From assembly GCA_029975915.1 (NCBI GenBank), contig JARKOC010000228.1, forward strand, positions 28,991-92,990: DNA of 64,000 bases, in the 5' to 3' direction. Within the stretch, counting starts at the first letter, position 1. Each line of letters begins with the position of its first letter. The notes under the pieces are model-generated. The model was not told where the DNA came from. It did no database searches and saw nothing but the letters and a program-made list of their open reading frames with translations. The translations under genes and the position numbers were made by a program. Source of the stretch: Bryobacteraceae bacterium. GTDB taxonomy: Bacteria > Acidobacteriota > Terriglobia > Bryobacterales > Bryobacteraceae. Positions 17,485-25,714 of the stretch are shown piece by piece.

Positions 17485-18014
17485 AAGGCGCTTTGTTGCC
17501 GGCCGATCTCGGGCCGGACCGTGATCTGGCCATGGATGCGCTGCGGCGAACGCAAGGGGCAATGCGGCAGCGGGGACGCTCTCTTGGCTTGGCCCTGGTG
17601 TGCGTGGTGCTCGTGTTTGCTTGTCTGCCGGAAGGTCAGGGGCTTGTGGCGGGACTGCGAAAGGGAGGGATTCCCCTTGCCGGGATCTTGCTTGGCGTCG
17701 CCGCCTGGTTCTTCTGGCGATTTGTGCAGGTTTCGCGCCAGCTTGGAGGGACCGGTCTGGCTCCGCAAAGGTCACACGCAGCGCGGGCGGTCTGGGTGTT
17801 TGGGGGTTGGCTGGCAGGGCTCGCGCTGGGCGAGACCCTGTGCTCAGCTCTCGGGTGGCCGTCAAACCGGTCTATACTCTTCGGTGCAGCGATGAGCGGC
17901 CTGTTGCTCTGGGTGGGTGAGAAACTGGGCGAGTTGGCTGAGCCCGCGCCGGTGCGAACCGTGCACACACTTTTCGGATACGACAACCCCGGCGACGATC
18001 AGGGCAACGGATAG
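17472..18014 (+). CDS. Membrane protein, possible anti-sigma partner
   Basis: 180 residues: a soluble N-terminal part of about 35 residues (ALLPADLGPDRDLAMDALRR), then three or four hydrophobic segments (LGLALVCVVLVFACL, IPLAGILLGVAAWFFW, AVWVFGGWLAGLALG, ILFGAAMSGLLLWVG). No zinc anti-sigma HxxxCxxC motif is present. It overlaps the ECF sigma gene by 13 bp, so co-expression is near certain; anti-sigma function is only an inference from that. Its 3' end overlaps the convergent deoxyhypusine-synthase-like gene by 16 bp. Confidence 0.65.
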   Translation: MEEVKGALLPADLGPDRDLAMDALRRTQGAMRQRGRSLGLALVCVVLVFACLPEGQGLVAGLRKGGIPLAGILLGVAAWFFWRFVQVSRQLGGTGLAPQRSHAARAVWVFGGWLAGLALGETLCSALGWPSNRSILFGAAMSGLLLWVGEKLGELAEPAPVRTVHTLFGYDNPGDDQGNG

Positions 18015-19237
18015 CCCAGGCTCTCGCGCAGCCACTCGGCGTTGTCTTTGACCGCCGCGCGCAGGGTTTCCATCAGCCGTTCGCGTTTCTCAAACAGACG
18101 GTATCCTTCGCGGGGGCGCAGGTATCCGCGTGACTTCGGGTCTTCGAGATACAGCTGATCGAGGCCGACCTCGGCCGCGCGCTCCTCATAGCGTTTGCGG
18201 TTGTCGAGCAGCGCCTTGACGATGAACGGGACGACGGCCGAATAGTCGCCTTGCATCGACTCGGTCGTCTTCATGTAGTGGTCCTTGTCCACCTTTCCCC
18301 AGGTCACCGCTTCGGCCGGGAAGCACGACGAAAGCGACCCGTCTGTCACCGGCGCCGAGACGATCTGCACGTCGAACTGATACCCGCGCACATCGGGCAA
18401 TCCCAAGACCTGCCCCAGCGCCGGCTCCGGTTGCAGATTGAAATTCTTCGGCACGCCGCCGCCGAGGATCCACGTTCCCAGCGCCTTGGCATCGCTTTCA
18501 AACAGGCCCCAGTAGTGGTACGCGCACGATTCGAAGACTTCGGCGTGGATGTCGAGTTCAAAGCGGTAATCCTCCAGCAGGCCCGCCTCGCGCATGGCCC
18601 AGAGCTTCATCGAATTCAGGAAAATCGACCCGTCGCCCGGCGCGCCCACGAAATAAGGGATCGCCATTCGATGGCACGTCGCCAGCATGCCCGGCTGGAC
18701 GCCATTGCGCTGTTCGAGCCTGTCGAGCCACGCGCCCAGCCGGTAACGGAACTCGGGGCCGGTCATTTTCTGCTGGAATTCGGGCAGTTGGAGGATGGCA
18801 GAGAAGAAACGGTCCTGATCGAGCAGGACGTCTTCGTCAAACGCCATATCGGTGACGCGGATCGTGCGTTCGTCGCGCAGGGCGGCGTCGTCGCCGAAGA
18901 TGGGGACTTCGTGAACTGGCTCAGGCCGCCCGGTCAGCGAGCGGTGCCCGTCGTGGTAACACATGGCGTCGGTGCCGCTGAGGTAAGCGATCCAGCCGGT
19001 TTCAAGCAGCGGGTTGAGCCATGTTTGATGCTGGCCGCTGACTGTAACTGGTCCGGCGAGTGCAAGGGTGAGCGGGCAACCGGCGCCGATGGCGGCGTCC
19101 AGGATGGTATAGATGCGCCGCAGATACGCCCCGCCAAAGGCAGGCAGGCAGTGCCGGAAGAGTTCATCGAGCGAGGCGACCTCATCGACGCGTCGAGTAC
19201 GGACAGTGCGGCGGGAGGGGCAGTCGGAGTGGTTCAT
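17999..19237 (-). CDS. Deoxyhypusine synthase-like protein
   Basis: 412 residues starting at ATG 19237. The deoxyhypusine synthase fold is recognisable: LTLALAGPVTVSGQ, LSGTDAMCYHDGH, the block with HRMAIPYFVGAPGDGS, then ILGGGVPKNFNLQ, whose Lys aligns with the imine-forming active-site Lys, and SCFPAEAVTWGKV. The family moves the 4-aminobutyl group of spermidine with NAD. Bacteria lack eIF5A, so such proteins are thought to make homospermidine or another polyamine. A C-terminal extension of about 60 residues (YLEDPKSRGYLRPREGY) is present. The true acceptor cannot be told from sequence. Confidence 0.8.
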   Translation of the reverse strand: MNHSDCPSRRTVRTRRVDEVASLDELFRHCLPAFGGAYLRRIYTILDAAIGAGCPLTLALAGPVTVSGQHQTWLNPLLETGWIAYLSGTDAMCYHDGHRSLTGRPEPVHEVPIFGDDAALRDERTIRVTDMAFDEDVLLDQDRFFSAILQLPEFQQKMTGPEFRYRLGAWLDRLEQRNGVQPGMLATCHRMAIPYFVGAPGDGSIFLNSMKLWAMREAGLLEDYRFELDIHAEVFESCAYHYWGLFESDAKALGTWILGGGVPKNFNLQPEPALGQVLGLPDVRGYQFDVQIVSAPVTDGSLSSCFPAEAVTWGKVDKDHYMKTTESMQGDYSAVVPFIVKALLDNRKRYEERAAEVGLDQLYLEDPKSRGYLRPREGYRLFEKRERLMETLRAAVKDNAEWLRESLGYPLP

Positions 19238-19338
19238 CGTCTGGGGATCCAAATCTGAAGCTAACAGGCTGGAGCGAGGCGGGGCAAGGGTGAACGAATA
19301 CCGCAAATGGGGCTACAATCGGGGCGAGGAGGGAACGA

Positions 19339-20277
19339 GTGAGACTGACATTTCTCTTTTTGATCGCCTCGACTTGCACCACGCTGGTTGCGCAGACGCG
19401 ATTCGTCGATGTCCAGCCGAAGCGGACCAGGGACTATGACGAACGGAGAGACAACGGGTATTGCGTTGTCCGGCTCAGGGTGGACGACGAAGTGGTGATC
19501 CACATCCGTGGCAACCGGCTGGGTTTTGAGACGGTGCGCGGGCGCGACGCATATGACGAGGGCTCGGAGTGCTCACAGCCAATGCCGTACGGGAGTGCAC
19601 TGGCCAACTTCCGGTTCCGCGGCGTGGACGGGCGCGGACGGGTGGAATTGGCCGAGTCGCCGGATTCGGGCAACCGGTTCACGGCGCGGGTCCGGATCCA
19701 GGACCCCAAGGGCGGCGACGAGGGTTACACATTCAGGGTCCAGTGGGACAACCGGAATCCCGGCATGAGCGCCGACAGCGGCGGCTGGCAGGGCTGGGGC
19801 GGCAGCAACCGGCCCGGCAGCGGTTCGGGCTGGGGCACAGGCGGCAACCAGGGCTCCGGTTGGGGCACGGGCGGCAACCAGGGATCGGGCTGGGGCTCGG
19901 GCTCGGGAACAACCACCGGTTGGTGGCAGAACGACTTCGAAGCCACCACGCGCGGTACCGGTGTGGCTCGCATGGTGGGCCAGCCGGACCTCAATCTGAC
20001 ATCCACGGTCCTGCGGCTGCGCCGCAACGGCCAGTTTACGCTCGAAATTTCGGGCGCCGAGACCGTCAGGTTTGCGGGCAGTTGGACCCGGAACGGCGAC
20101 ACAGCCGTGCTGGACATCCGCAACGGCTTCGCCAACGGCGGCGCCACAGGCTCAGGCAACGCGACGATTGTCAACAATGAGGTCCAGAGCCTGACACTCG
20201 ACGGCCGCAACCGCAACACCAACGCAACGTTCAACGTGCAGTTCCGCGCTGGCGGCCGCGGCGGGCGATTCCGGTAG
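19339..20277 (+). CDS. Exported Gly-rich-linker protein of unknown function
   Basis: 312 residues, GTG start with GGAGGG six bases ahead; signal peptide LTFLFLIASTCTTLVAQ. Two beta-rich domains flank a low-complexity linker at about residues 150-195 built of GWGTGGNQGS repeats (two near-identical copies plus a shorter one). The first domain contains YCVVRLRVDDEVVIHIRGN; the second has RGTGVARMVGQPDLNLTS, TVLRLRRNGQFTLEI and NNEVQSLTLDGRNRN. No family was recognised. The linker Gly/Trp/Ser composition suggests a flexible extracellular spacer. Confidence 0.65.
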   Translation: MRLTFLFLIASTCTTLVAQTRFVDVQPKRTRDYDERRDNGYCVVRLRVDDEVVIHIRGNRLGFETVRGRDAYDEGSECSQPMPYGSALANFRFRGVDGRGRVELAESPDSGNRFTARVRIQDPKGGDEGYTFRVQWDNRNPGMSADSGGWQGWGGSNRPGSGSGWGTGGNQGSGWGTGGNQGSGWGSGSGTTTGWWQNDFEATTRGTGVARMVGQPDLNLTSTVLRLRRNGQFTLEISGAETVRFAGSWTRNGDTAVLDIRNGFANGGATGSGNATIVNNEVQSLTLDGRNRNTNATFNVQFRAGGRGGRFR

Positions 20278-20289
20278 GTTCTAACAGAT

Positions 20290-21642
20290 TCACGACAGTG
20301 CGGCGCGGATGGCCTCGGCGATCCGCGCCGTATGTCTTTCGACCAAAGCGGAATCGGCCGCTTCGACCATGACGCGGGCCAGTGGTTCGGTCCCGGAGAA
20401 GCGCACCAGGACACGCCCGTTTTCACGCATCTCGGCCTGGGCATCCGCGATCGCATGCTGGACATCGGGCAGCTCTTCAAGAGGCCGCTTGATTTTGAAG
20501 CGGACATTCACCAGCTTTTGCGGATAGACCTCGAAATCCGCGGAGAGTTCGTCAAGCGAAGCACCGGTGCGGCGCGCCACGTCCAGTGCGCGGAGGGCTG
20601 ACAGCAAGCCGTCGCCAGTAGTCGCATAGCGGCGGTGGATGATGTGGCCGGACTGCTCGCCGCCGAGCGGCAGGCCGGACCGGATCATCTCTTCGAGAAC
20701 GTATTTGTCTCCGACTGCCGTGCGGCGAAGCGCGATGCCGCGCTTGTCCAATGCCCGTTCCAGGCCCAGATTCGACATCACCGTAGCCACCACGACGGGA
20801 TCGACGCCGTTGAACCCGCCGCTTCCGAGCAGGTCTCCGGCGGCGATCAGCAGCAAATGGTCGCCGTCCAGAATCCGCCCCGAACGCGACACCATCATGC
20901 AGCGGTCGGCATCGCCGTCGAAGGCCGCCCCGCAATCGGCTCCGTGGGCAAGGACCGCATCCCGCAGCGCCTCGACGTGCAATGCGCCGCAGGCCAGATT
21001 GATGTTCCGCCCATCAGGCGAGCAGCCAGTTTGAATCACCCTGGCGCCAAGGCGAGTAAACAACCCAGGGCCAAGTCTTGAAGCCGATCCGTTGGCGCAA
21101 TCGAGCACGATGCGCAAGCCGGCGAGATCGCCGTCAAACGTGGAGGCAAGAAAGTCGACGTAATGATTGTCCAGAGTTTCGTCGGGTTCGAGCGGAACAG
21201 GACACGGCTCAATCGTCCCATCCAGGATCTCGAAGATCCGCTGCTCGATTTCGTGTTCGAGGCTGTCGGGCAGCTTGAATCCGGAATGATCAAACGCCTT
21301 CAGTCCGTTGTCCTGGTAGGGGTTGTGCGAAGCCGAGATCATCACGCCGGCGATGAAATCTTCCACCTTCGTCAGATAGGCCACGCCTGGCGTTGTCGAC
21401 AATCCGGCGAACCGGACCTCAACGCCGGCCCGGCGCAATCCGCCGGCGACATGTTCGGCGAGCCACTGGGCCGATTCACGGGTGTCGGTTCCGATGACGA
21501 CATGGGGACTGCCGCCGTGAGGAGCGTGGGCAGCGGCCCACTCGCCTAGGGCCTGTCCAAAGGCGAAGACAGTGATACGGTCCAACGGCGCCTCGCCGGC
21601 GACACCTCTGATCCCGTCGGTCCCAAATAGCTGTCGTGGCAT
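20290..21642 (-). CDS. glmM: Phosphoglucosamine mutase
   Basis: 450 residues. Interconverts glucosamine-6- and glucosamine-1-phosphate for peptidoglycan precursor synthesis. All four phosphohexomutase blocks are seen: substrate start LFGTDGIRGVAG, phosphoserine loop MISASHNPYQDNG, metal loop AFDGDADRCMMV, sugar loop GGEQSGHII and phosphate loop RFSGTEPLARVM. Third gene of cdaA-cdaR-glmM, 29 bp after cdaR, the conserved order that links cyclic di-AMP synthesis with cell-wall synthesis; in other bacteria GlmM binds and inhibits CdaA. Confidence 0.96.
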   Translation of the reverse strand: MPRQLFGTDGIRGVAGEAPLDRITVFAFGQALGEWAAAHAPHGGSPHVVIGTDTRESAQWLAEHVAGGLRRAGVEVRFAGLSTTPGVAYLTKVEDFIAGVMISASHNPYQDNGLKAFDHSGFKLPDSLEHEIEQRIFEILDGTIEPCPVPLEPDETLDNHYVDFLASTFDGDLAGLRIVLDCANGSASRLGPGLFTRLGARVIQTGCSPDGRNINLACGALHVEALRDAVLAHGADCGAAFDGDADRCMMVSRSGRILDGDHLLLIAAGDLLGSGGFNGVDPVVVATVMSNLGLERALDKRGIALRRTAVGDKYVLEEMIRSGLPLGGEQSGHIIHRRYATTGDGLLSALRALDVARRTGASLDELSADFEVYPQKLVNVRFKIKRPLEELPDVQHAIADAQAEMRENGRVLVRFSGTEPLARVMVEAADSALVERHTARIAEAIRAALS

Positions 21643-21671
21643 CTTTTTTATTGTTTATCGGCCCACTCTTG

Positions 21672-22355
21672 TTATTTCTTCAGCGCGGGCGAGTCTCCCG
21701 CATGAGGCTGTTCGTCCGGGGCGATGGTGACCTTAACCCTGACCTGTGGGGATGCGGTGAAATTCACGTTGGGGTCGCCTGCATAACAGGTGGTCCGAGC
21801 TTCGCCTTCGGCGTTGAGCATTCGCAGATCAACCGGGTCAGAATAAACCTCATCGATGGTCTTGACGCGGCTCTCTGGACCGATGATCGTCAGCTTGTCC
21901 GGCGTCACCGCGACCGTGGCGACGCGCATCCCTTCCGGCAAATTGGAGTAGCGCACCTTAACGGGCACCGTACGCGCGACGCGCGTTTCGAGCGTCAAGC
22001 GGATCTGGCTTGGGATTGCCCGTTCGAGCATGATGGTCTCGGGCAGGTCGGCGTTTTCGCGGGAGATGGTGAAGGTGGACTCGCCAGGCCCGCGGACGGA
22101 GGAGAGATCGATGACCAGGGGAAATGGCTGACTGCTTAATCTCGAAAGCGTAAGCGAAGGACCGCGCAAGACAAAATGAACCCGCTCGACCATCTCCGAA
22201 CTGATTTGGAGCGTCTTGGGGATGTTTCGGTACTGTACCGGAGCGGTGATCGAAGTTGTGGACTCGCGCGAGCCGCTGAGCCCCAGCCAGATCAAAGTGG
22301 CAACGGCCAGGGATGTGAGCTTCCATCCGAAGTTGCGTGTGAAAAAGCGGGTCAT
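21672..22355 (-). CDS. cdaR: CdaR/YbbR-domain regulator of diadenylate cyclase
   Basis: 227 residues: a short cytoplasmic start, one membrane anchor (LTSLAVATLIWLGL), then extracytoplasmic YbbR repeats with blocks SITAPVQYRNIP, RVHFVLRGPSLTLSRL, RTVPVKVRYSNLPEGMRV and KLTIIGPESRVKTIDEVYSDPVDL. In Firmicutes CdaR binds and tunes the cyclase CdaA. It overlaps cdaA by four bases (ATGA) and precedes glmM by 29 bp. Two or so YbbR repeats rather than four. Confidence 0.88.
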   Translation of the reverse strand: MTRFFTRNFGWKLTSLAVATLIWLGLSGSRESTTSITAPVQYRNIPKTLQISSEMVERVHFVLRGPSLTLSRLSSQPFPLVIDLSSVRGPGESTFTISRENADLPETIMLERAIPSQIRLTLETRVARTVPVKVRYSNLPEGMRVATVAVTPDKLTIIGPESRVKTIDEVYSDPVDLRMLNAEGEARTTCYAGDPNVNFTASPQVRVKVTIAPDEQPHAGDSPALKK

Positions 22356-23173
22356 CGGCGGAAAGCCTCCGGTGTTGACACGCCCATCAGCGGCGAGCGC
22401 CTTTTAGAACGGCGTCCCAACCGCTGAGCAACCGTATCGATGGTGACCTCAGGCTCCAGTTCGCCCATTTGGGCCAGCGAGATCACACCGCGCTCTTCGC
22501 TCACGATGATGGACAGGCAGTCGGATTCCTCGGTGACGCCGATGCCCGCCCGGTGGCGCGTGCCGAGCTTTCTGGAAAGCTCTGGATTCATTGTCAGAGG
22601 AAGAAAACACGCGGCGGCGGCCAGCCGTCCTCCCTGCACGATAACGGCCCCGTCGTGCAGCGCCCCGCCGGGCTGGAAAATGGACAAAAGCAGATCGCGC
22701 GTTACCCTTGAATCCACAGGCACGCCGCTTTCGATGAACGTTCTTAGCCCCACCTCGCGCTCCACCACGATCAGCGCGCCAATCTTGTGCTGGGCCAGGG
22801 TAGAAACGGCGAAAAGGATCTCATCGGCCACCTCGATGTTTTCCAGCCGGCTGCCGAAAGCCAGCCACCGGCGCTCGCCGAGAGTCGACAGCGCGCGCCG
22901 GATTTCGGACTGGAACATGACGATGAGCGCAAACGCACTGTAAGGCGCGAGAGTTTCGAGAAGCGTGCGGAGCACCTCGAGGTTGGCTGCCACCGACAGC
23001 AGATAGATGAAGATGACGAGTCCGATGCCGATCAGGACCCGCGCCGCCCGGCGTCCCCGGATCAGCATAACGCATTGATAAATCAGGACCGCGACAATGA
23101 GAATATCCACCACGGCTGTAAACGTAAGCCGGGGCAGACTGCCCATGAGATCTTCTGAGATGTGCGGCGTCAT
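22352..23173 (-). CDS. cdaA: Diadenylate cyclase CdaA (DacA), membrane-bound
   Basis: 273 residues. Makes cyclic di-AMP from two ATP. Three N-terminal membrane segments (TAVVDILIVAVLIYQCVML, ARVLIGIGLVIFIYLLSVA, LAPYSAFALIVMF) are followed by the DAC domain (about residues 105-230) with the DGA motif GGALHDGAVIV and the RHR motif LGTRHRAGIG. ATG 23173 has AGAAGG just ahead; an internal ATG at 23146 is possible. First gene of the cdaA-cdaR-glmM operon. Confidence 0.94.
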   Translation of the reverse strand: MTPHISEDLMGSLPRLTFTAVVDILIVAVLIYQCVMLIRGRRAARVLIGIGLVIFIYLLSVAANLEVLRTLLETLAPYSAFALIVMFQSEIRRALSTLGERRWLAFGSRLENIEVADEILFAVSTLAQHKIGALIVVEREVGLRTFIESGVPVDSRVTRDLLLSIFQPGGALHDGAVIVQGGRLAAAACFLPLTMNPELSRKLGTRHRAGIGVTEESDCLSIIVSEERGVISLAQMGELEPEVTIDTVAQRLGRRSKRRSPLMGVSTPEAFRR

Positions 23174-23303
23174 GTCCCTTCTGTCCGTCGGCAGTCCTAC
23201 ACGGTCCGACCTTCTAGTTTACTCGCAGGGCGGGCGCGTAGTCGCGCACGCTCTCAGAGAATTCCACGCACCCGCGGCCGCTTCCGGCGCGTCAAATGAT
23301 TCG

Positions 23304-24110
23304 ATGAGGCTTCTGACAGCACTCGCCGCTTTCACTTTGACCTCTGTCTGGGCAAGCACGGCGGACCGCGACGCTCTCGTGAAAGATGCCGTGGAGAACT
23401 ACTTCCGTTCGGCGCGCATGATGCGAGAGTTCGCCGTGGTCCGCGAAACCGAGCGGAACGAATACCACAAAGACGGTGCAATCAAATCACGCGACCATTG
23501 GACCCAGCGCATCGACTTCATCGACGGCGTCCGTGCCGGCTGGACAATCGAGCGGGACGGAAAACCGGTCAGTGTGGAGGAACGCAGCCGAAGCCAGGCC
23601 TCCGCCCGCCAGGCAGCCGCCGAATGGAAGGCGAAGTCCCCGGCCGAGCGGAGGAAGATTCTGGAAAAGGCCGAGAAGGAAACGGGATACCTGCGTGAGT
23701 TCCCTCACGCCCTGGTTTTCACTGCCCTGCCCGATGAGCGGATCAACGGGCGCACGGCCATGGTGTGGTCATTCAAGCCCAAGCCTGGGTACAAGGCCCA
23801 GTCGTTGGGGGGCCGGGTCTATCAAGGCGTGATAGGCAAGATCTGGCTTGACCGGGAGGAGCGGCAGCTCGCAAGGCTTGAGGCCGAGGTTGTGCGGGAT
23901 GTCACGGTCGGCGGGTTCCTGGCGAAGATAGAGAAGGGGACGCGCTTCGAGCTGACACAGATGAGAGTCGAGCCGGGCTGCTGGCTGCCGTCGCATCAAC
24001 TGGTGCGATACTCCGCCAACATAATGCTCGTCAAAGGGATTCACCGCTCTTTGAATACCCGCTATCGCGATTGGCGCAGGAGCGGTGAACCTCTCTGGAC
24101 CGGCAATTAG
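23304..24110 (+). CDS. Exported protein of the LolA/RseB-like fold (putative)
   Basis: 268 residues; ATG 23304 gives signal peptide MRLLTALAAFTLTSVWAS. A Lys/Arg-rich helical stretch at about residues 105-140 (SARQAAAEWKAKSPAERRKIL) interrupts a beta-rich domain. Motifs such as RTAMVWSFKPKPGYKAQS and VIGKIWLDREERQLARLEAEVVRD parallel the protein at 1455-2222 (YVFAVKPKKM and GGTIWVDDRDLQIVK), so the two are probably distant family members. Function unknown; the fold guess is inference. Confidence 0.65.
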   Translation: MRLLTALAAFTLTSVWASTADRDALVKDAVENYFRSARMMREFAVVRETERNEYHKDGAIKSRDHWTQRIDFIDGVRAGWTIERDGKPVSVEERSRSQASARQAAAEWKAKSPAERRKILEKAEKETGYLREFPHALVFTALPDERINGRTAMVWSFKPKPGYKAQSLGGRVYQGVIGKIWLDREERQLARLEAEVVRDVTVGGFLAKIEKGTRFELTQMRVEPGCWLPSHQLVRYSANIMLVKGIHRSLNTRYRDWRRSGEPLWTGN

Positions 24111-24153
24111 CGGGCCACGGCCCGGTTCGGATGAGGCGTCGCGTGCGGAGACG

Positions 24154-24480
24154 CTAACCGGTGACGACCGCCGTCCCCGACGCCGTTACCATCAGCATTC
24201 CGCCTCCATGAGCTGTCGAAATCGTCTCGTAGTCGAGATCGACCCCGATGACGGCATTGGCGCCCATTTGCGAAGCTTCTTCGCACATTTCCTGGATGGC
24301 AAGGTCCTTCGCCTTCCTGAGTTCATCCTCGTAGGCTGCCGAGCGGCCGCCGACAATGTCGCGGATGCCGGCAAAAAAGTCCTTGAAGATATTGGCGCCG
24401 AGGATCGCCTCGCCGGAAACCAGTCCGAGGTACTGCTTGATCTCTCTGCCTTGAAGTGTGGCGGTGGTGACGACAAGCAT
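24154..24480 (-). CDS. YbjQ/UPF0145 family protein
   Basis: 108 residues, complete for the family (about 100-110). Starts [46 protein letters not shown] and ends [11 protein letters not shown]; the conserved [14 protein letters not shown] and [14 protein letters not shown] are intact. The family is a small pentameric fold annotated as putative heavy-metal binding; its role is not established. It is four bases downstream of the guanine deaminase stop and probably cotranscribed with it. Confidence 0.88.
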   Translation of the reverse strand: MLVVTTATLQGREIKQYLGLVSGEAILGANIFKDFFAGIRDIVGGRSAAYEDELRKAKDLAIQEMCEEASQMGANAVIGVDLDYETISTAHGGGMLMVTASGTAVVTG

Positions 24481-24484
24481 GGTG

Positions 24485-24952
24485 CTAGTAAGGAATTTTA
24501 GCCTCAGTCGCCACCCAAAGCGCAAACGGCTCCAAGCCTTCGCCTTCCAGCCGCCTCTCGGTATGAAGCGTACGAAGTTCGGCCTTCAGCGGCACCTGGG
24601 TATAGATGAAGCTATCATCGAAGCCCGCGCCGGATGCGTCTTTGTGCGACGCTGCGAAATAGAGAGCGTCCAGCCGCGCCCAGTAAATCGCTCCCAGGCA
24701 CATCGGGCAAGGCTCGCAACTGGAATAGATTGCACAGCCCTTCAGTTCGAAGCGGTTCAAAGAATGGCAGGCAGCCCGGATGGCGGTGATCTCAGCGTGT
24801 GCCGTGGGGTCGATGGCGCTCGTTACGCGGTTCACCCCCTCGGCGATGATCTCACCCCCTTGAACGATGACCGCACCAAATGGACCGCCGCGCCCCGTCT
24901 GGACATTTTCAACGGCCAAACGAATAGCGCGGCGTAAGAACAGATCGTGCAT
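24485..24952 (-). CDS. Guanine deaminase (CDA-fold)
   Basis: 155 residues from ATG 24952, the same length as Bacillus GuaD; ATGs at 24973 and 24997 are in frame alternatives, but GGAG lies eight bases before 24952. Zinc ligands: [10 protein letters not shown] (HAE) and [15 protein letters not shown] (PCxxC). The C-terminal AGFDDSFIY is characteristic of GuaD-type domain-swapped dimers rather than tRNA adenosine deaminases. It would convert guanine to xanthine in purine salvage. Confidence 0.85.
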   Translation of the reverse strand: MHDLFLRRAIRLAVENVQTGRGGPFGAVIVQGGEIIAEGVNRVTSAIDPTAHAEITAIRAACHSLNRFELKGCAIYSSCEPCPMCLGAIYWARLDALYFAASHKDASGAGFDDSFIYTQVPLKAELRTLHTERRLEGEGLEPFALWVATEAKIPY

Positions 24953-25007
24953 GTAATGCTCCGGGGAGCCCATCGCTTCCGGTCCCCGAAGACTCATTCT
25001 ACAGCGG

Positions 25008-25622
25008 CTACTTGCGCTTGCTGTAAATCTCTTCAGCCTTGGCCCAGTTCACCACGCTCCACCAGGCGGCGAGATAGTCGGCCCGGCGGTTCTGATACTT
25101 CAGGTAGTAGGCGTGCTCCCAGACGTCGCAGCCCAGGACGGCGTACTTGCCTTCCATGAGCGGATTGTCCTGGTTCGGCGTGGACATGATGTCAACGCTG
25201 CCATCGGCGGCGGCGATGAGCCACGCCCAGCCTGAACCGAAGCGGCCCATCCCGGCTGCGTTGAACTGCGCCTTGAAGTGCTCCAGATCGCCGTACTTCG
25301 CGTTGATGGCTTTGATCAGGCTGCCAGACGGAGCGGCCGTGGACGGCGCTCCCATAATCTGCCAGAACATGGCATGGTTCCAGTGGCCGCCGCCGTTGTT
25401 ACGGACGGCGGTACGGATCGCTTCCGGCACGGCCTTAACGCCGCCGGCCAGCAATTCGTCCAGGCTTTTGCCGGACAGTTCCGGGGCAGATTCCAGCGCC
25501 TTATTCAAGTTGGCGACATAAGCGGCGTGATGCTTGCCATGGTGGATCTCCATGGTCATCTTGTCGATGGCGGGCTCCAGCGCGTCAACAGCGTAGGGAA
25601 GCGGCGGAAGGGTGAATGACAT
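25008..25622 (-). CDS. Superoxide dismutase (Fe/Mn)
   Basis: 204 residues. Starts SFTLPPLPYAVDALEPAID; metal ligands are His in MEIHHGKHH, His in GGGHWNHAMFW, and Asp/His in LGCDVWEHAYYLKYQNRR, with Trp residues LAAWWSVVNW at the end. Fe versus Mn specificity cannot be assigned safely. It dismutates superoxide in the cytoplasm (no signal peptide). A 92-bp spacer separates it from gatA upstream, so it may have its own promoter. Confidence 0.95.
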   Translation of the reverse strand: MSFTLPPLPYAVDALEPAIDKMTMEIHHGKHHAAYVANLNKALESAPELSGKSLDELLAGGVKAVPEAIRTAVRNNGGGHWNHAMFWQIMGAPSTAAPSGSLIKAINAKYGDLEHFKAQFNAAGMGRFGSGWAWLIAAADGSVDIMSTPNQDNPLMEGKYAVLGCDVWEHAYYLKYQNRRADYLAAWWSVVNWAKAEEIYSKRK

Positions 25623-25714
25623 GAACTCTCCTCTGACTACAAATCTGACGAACGTCTTCTACTTAGATGAAAAACGGCGCCCGCCGGATGCGTCTGGATT
25701 GAGAGGATTGTGGG

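Noticed and set aside
16981..17865. N-terminal extension of the EF-hand hydrolase
   Set aside because: It is antisense to the sigma factor and membrane protein; the signal peptide at 16980 marks the real start.
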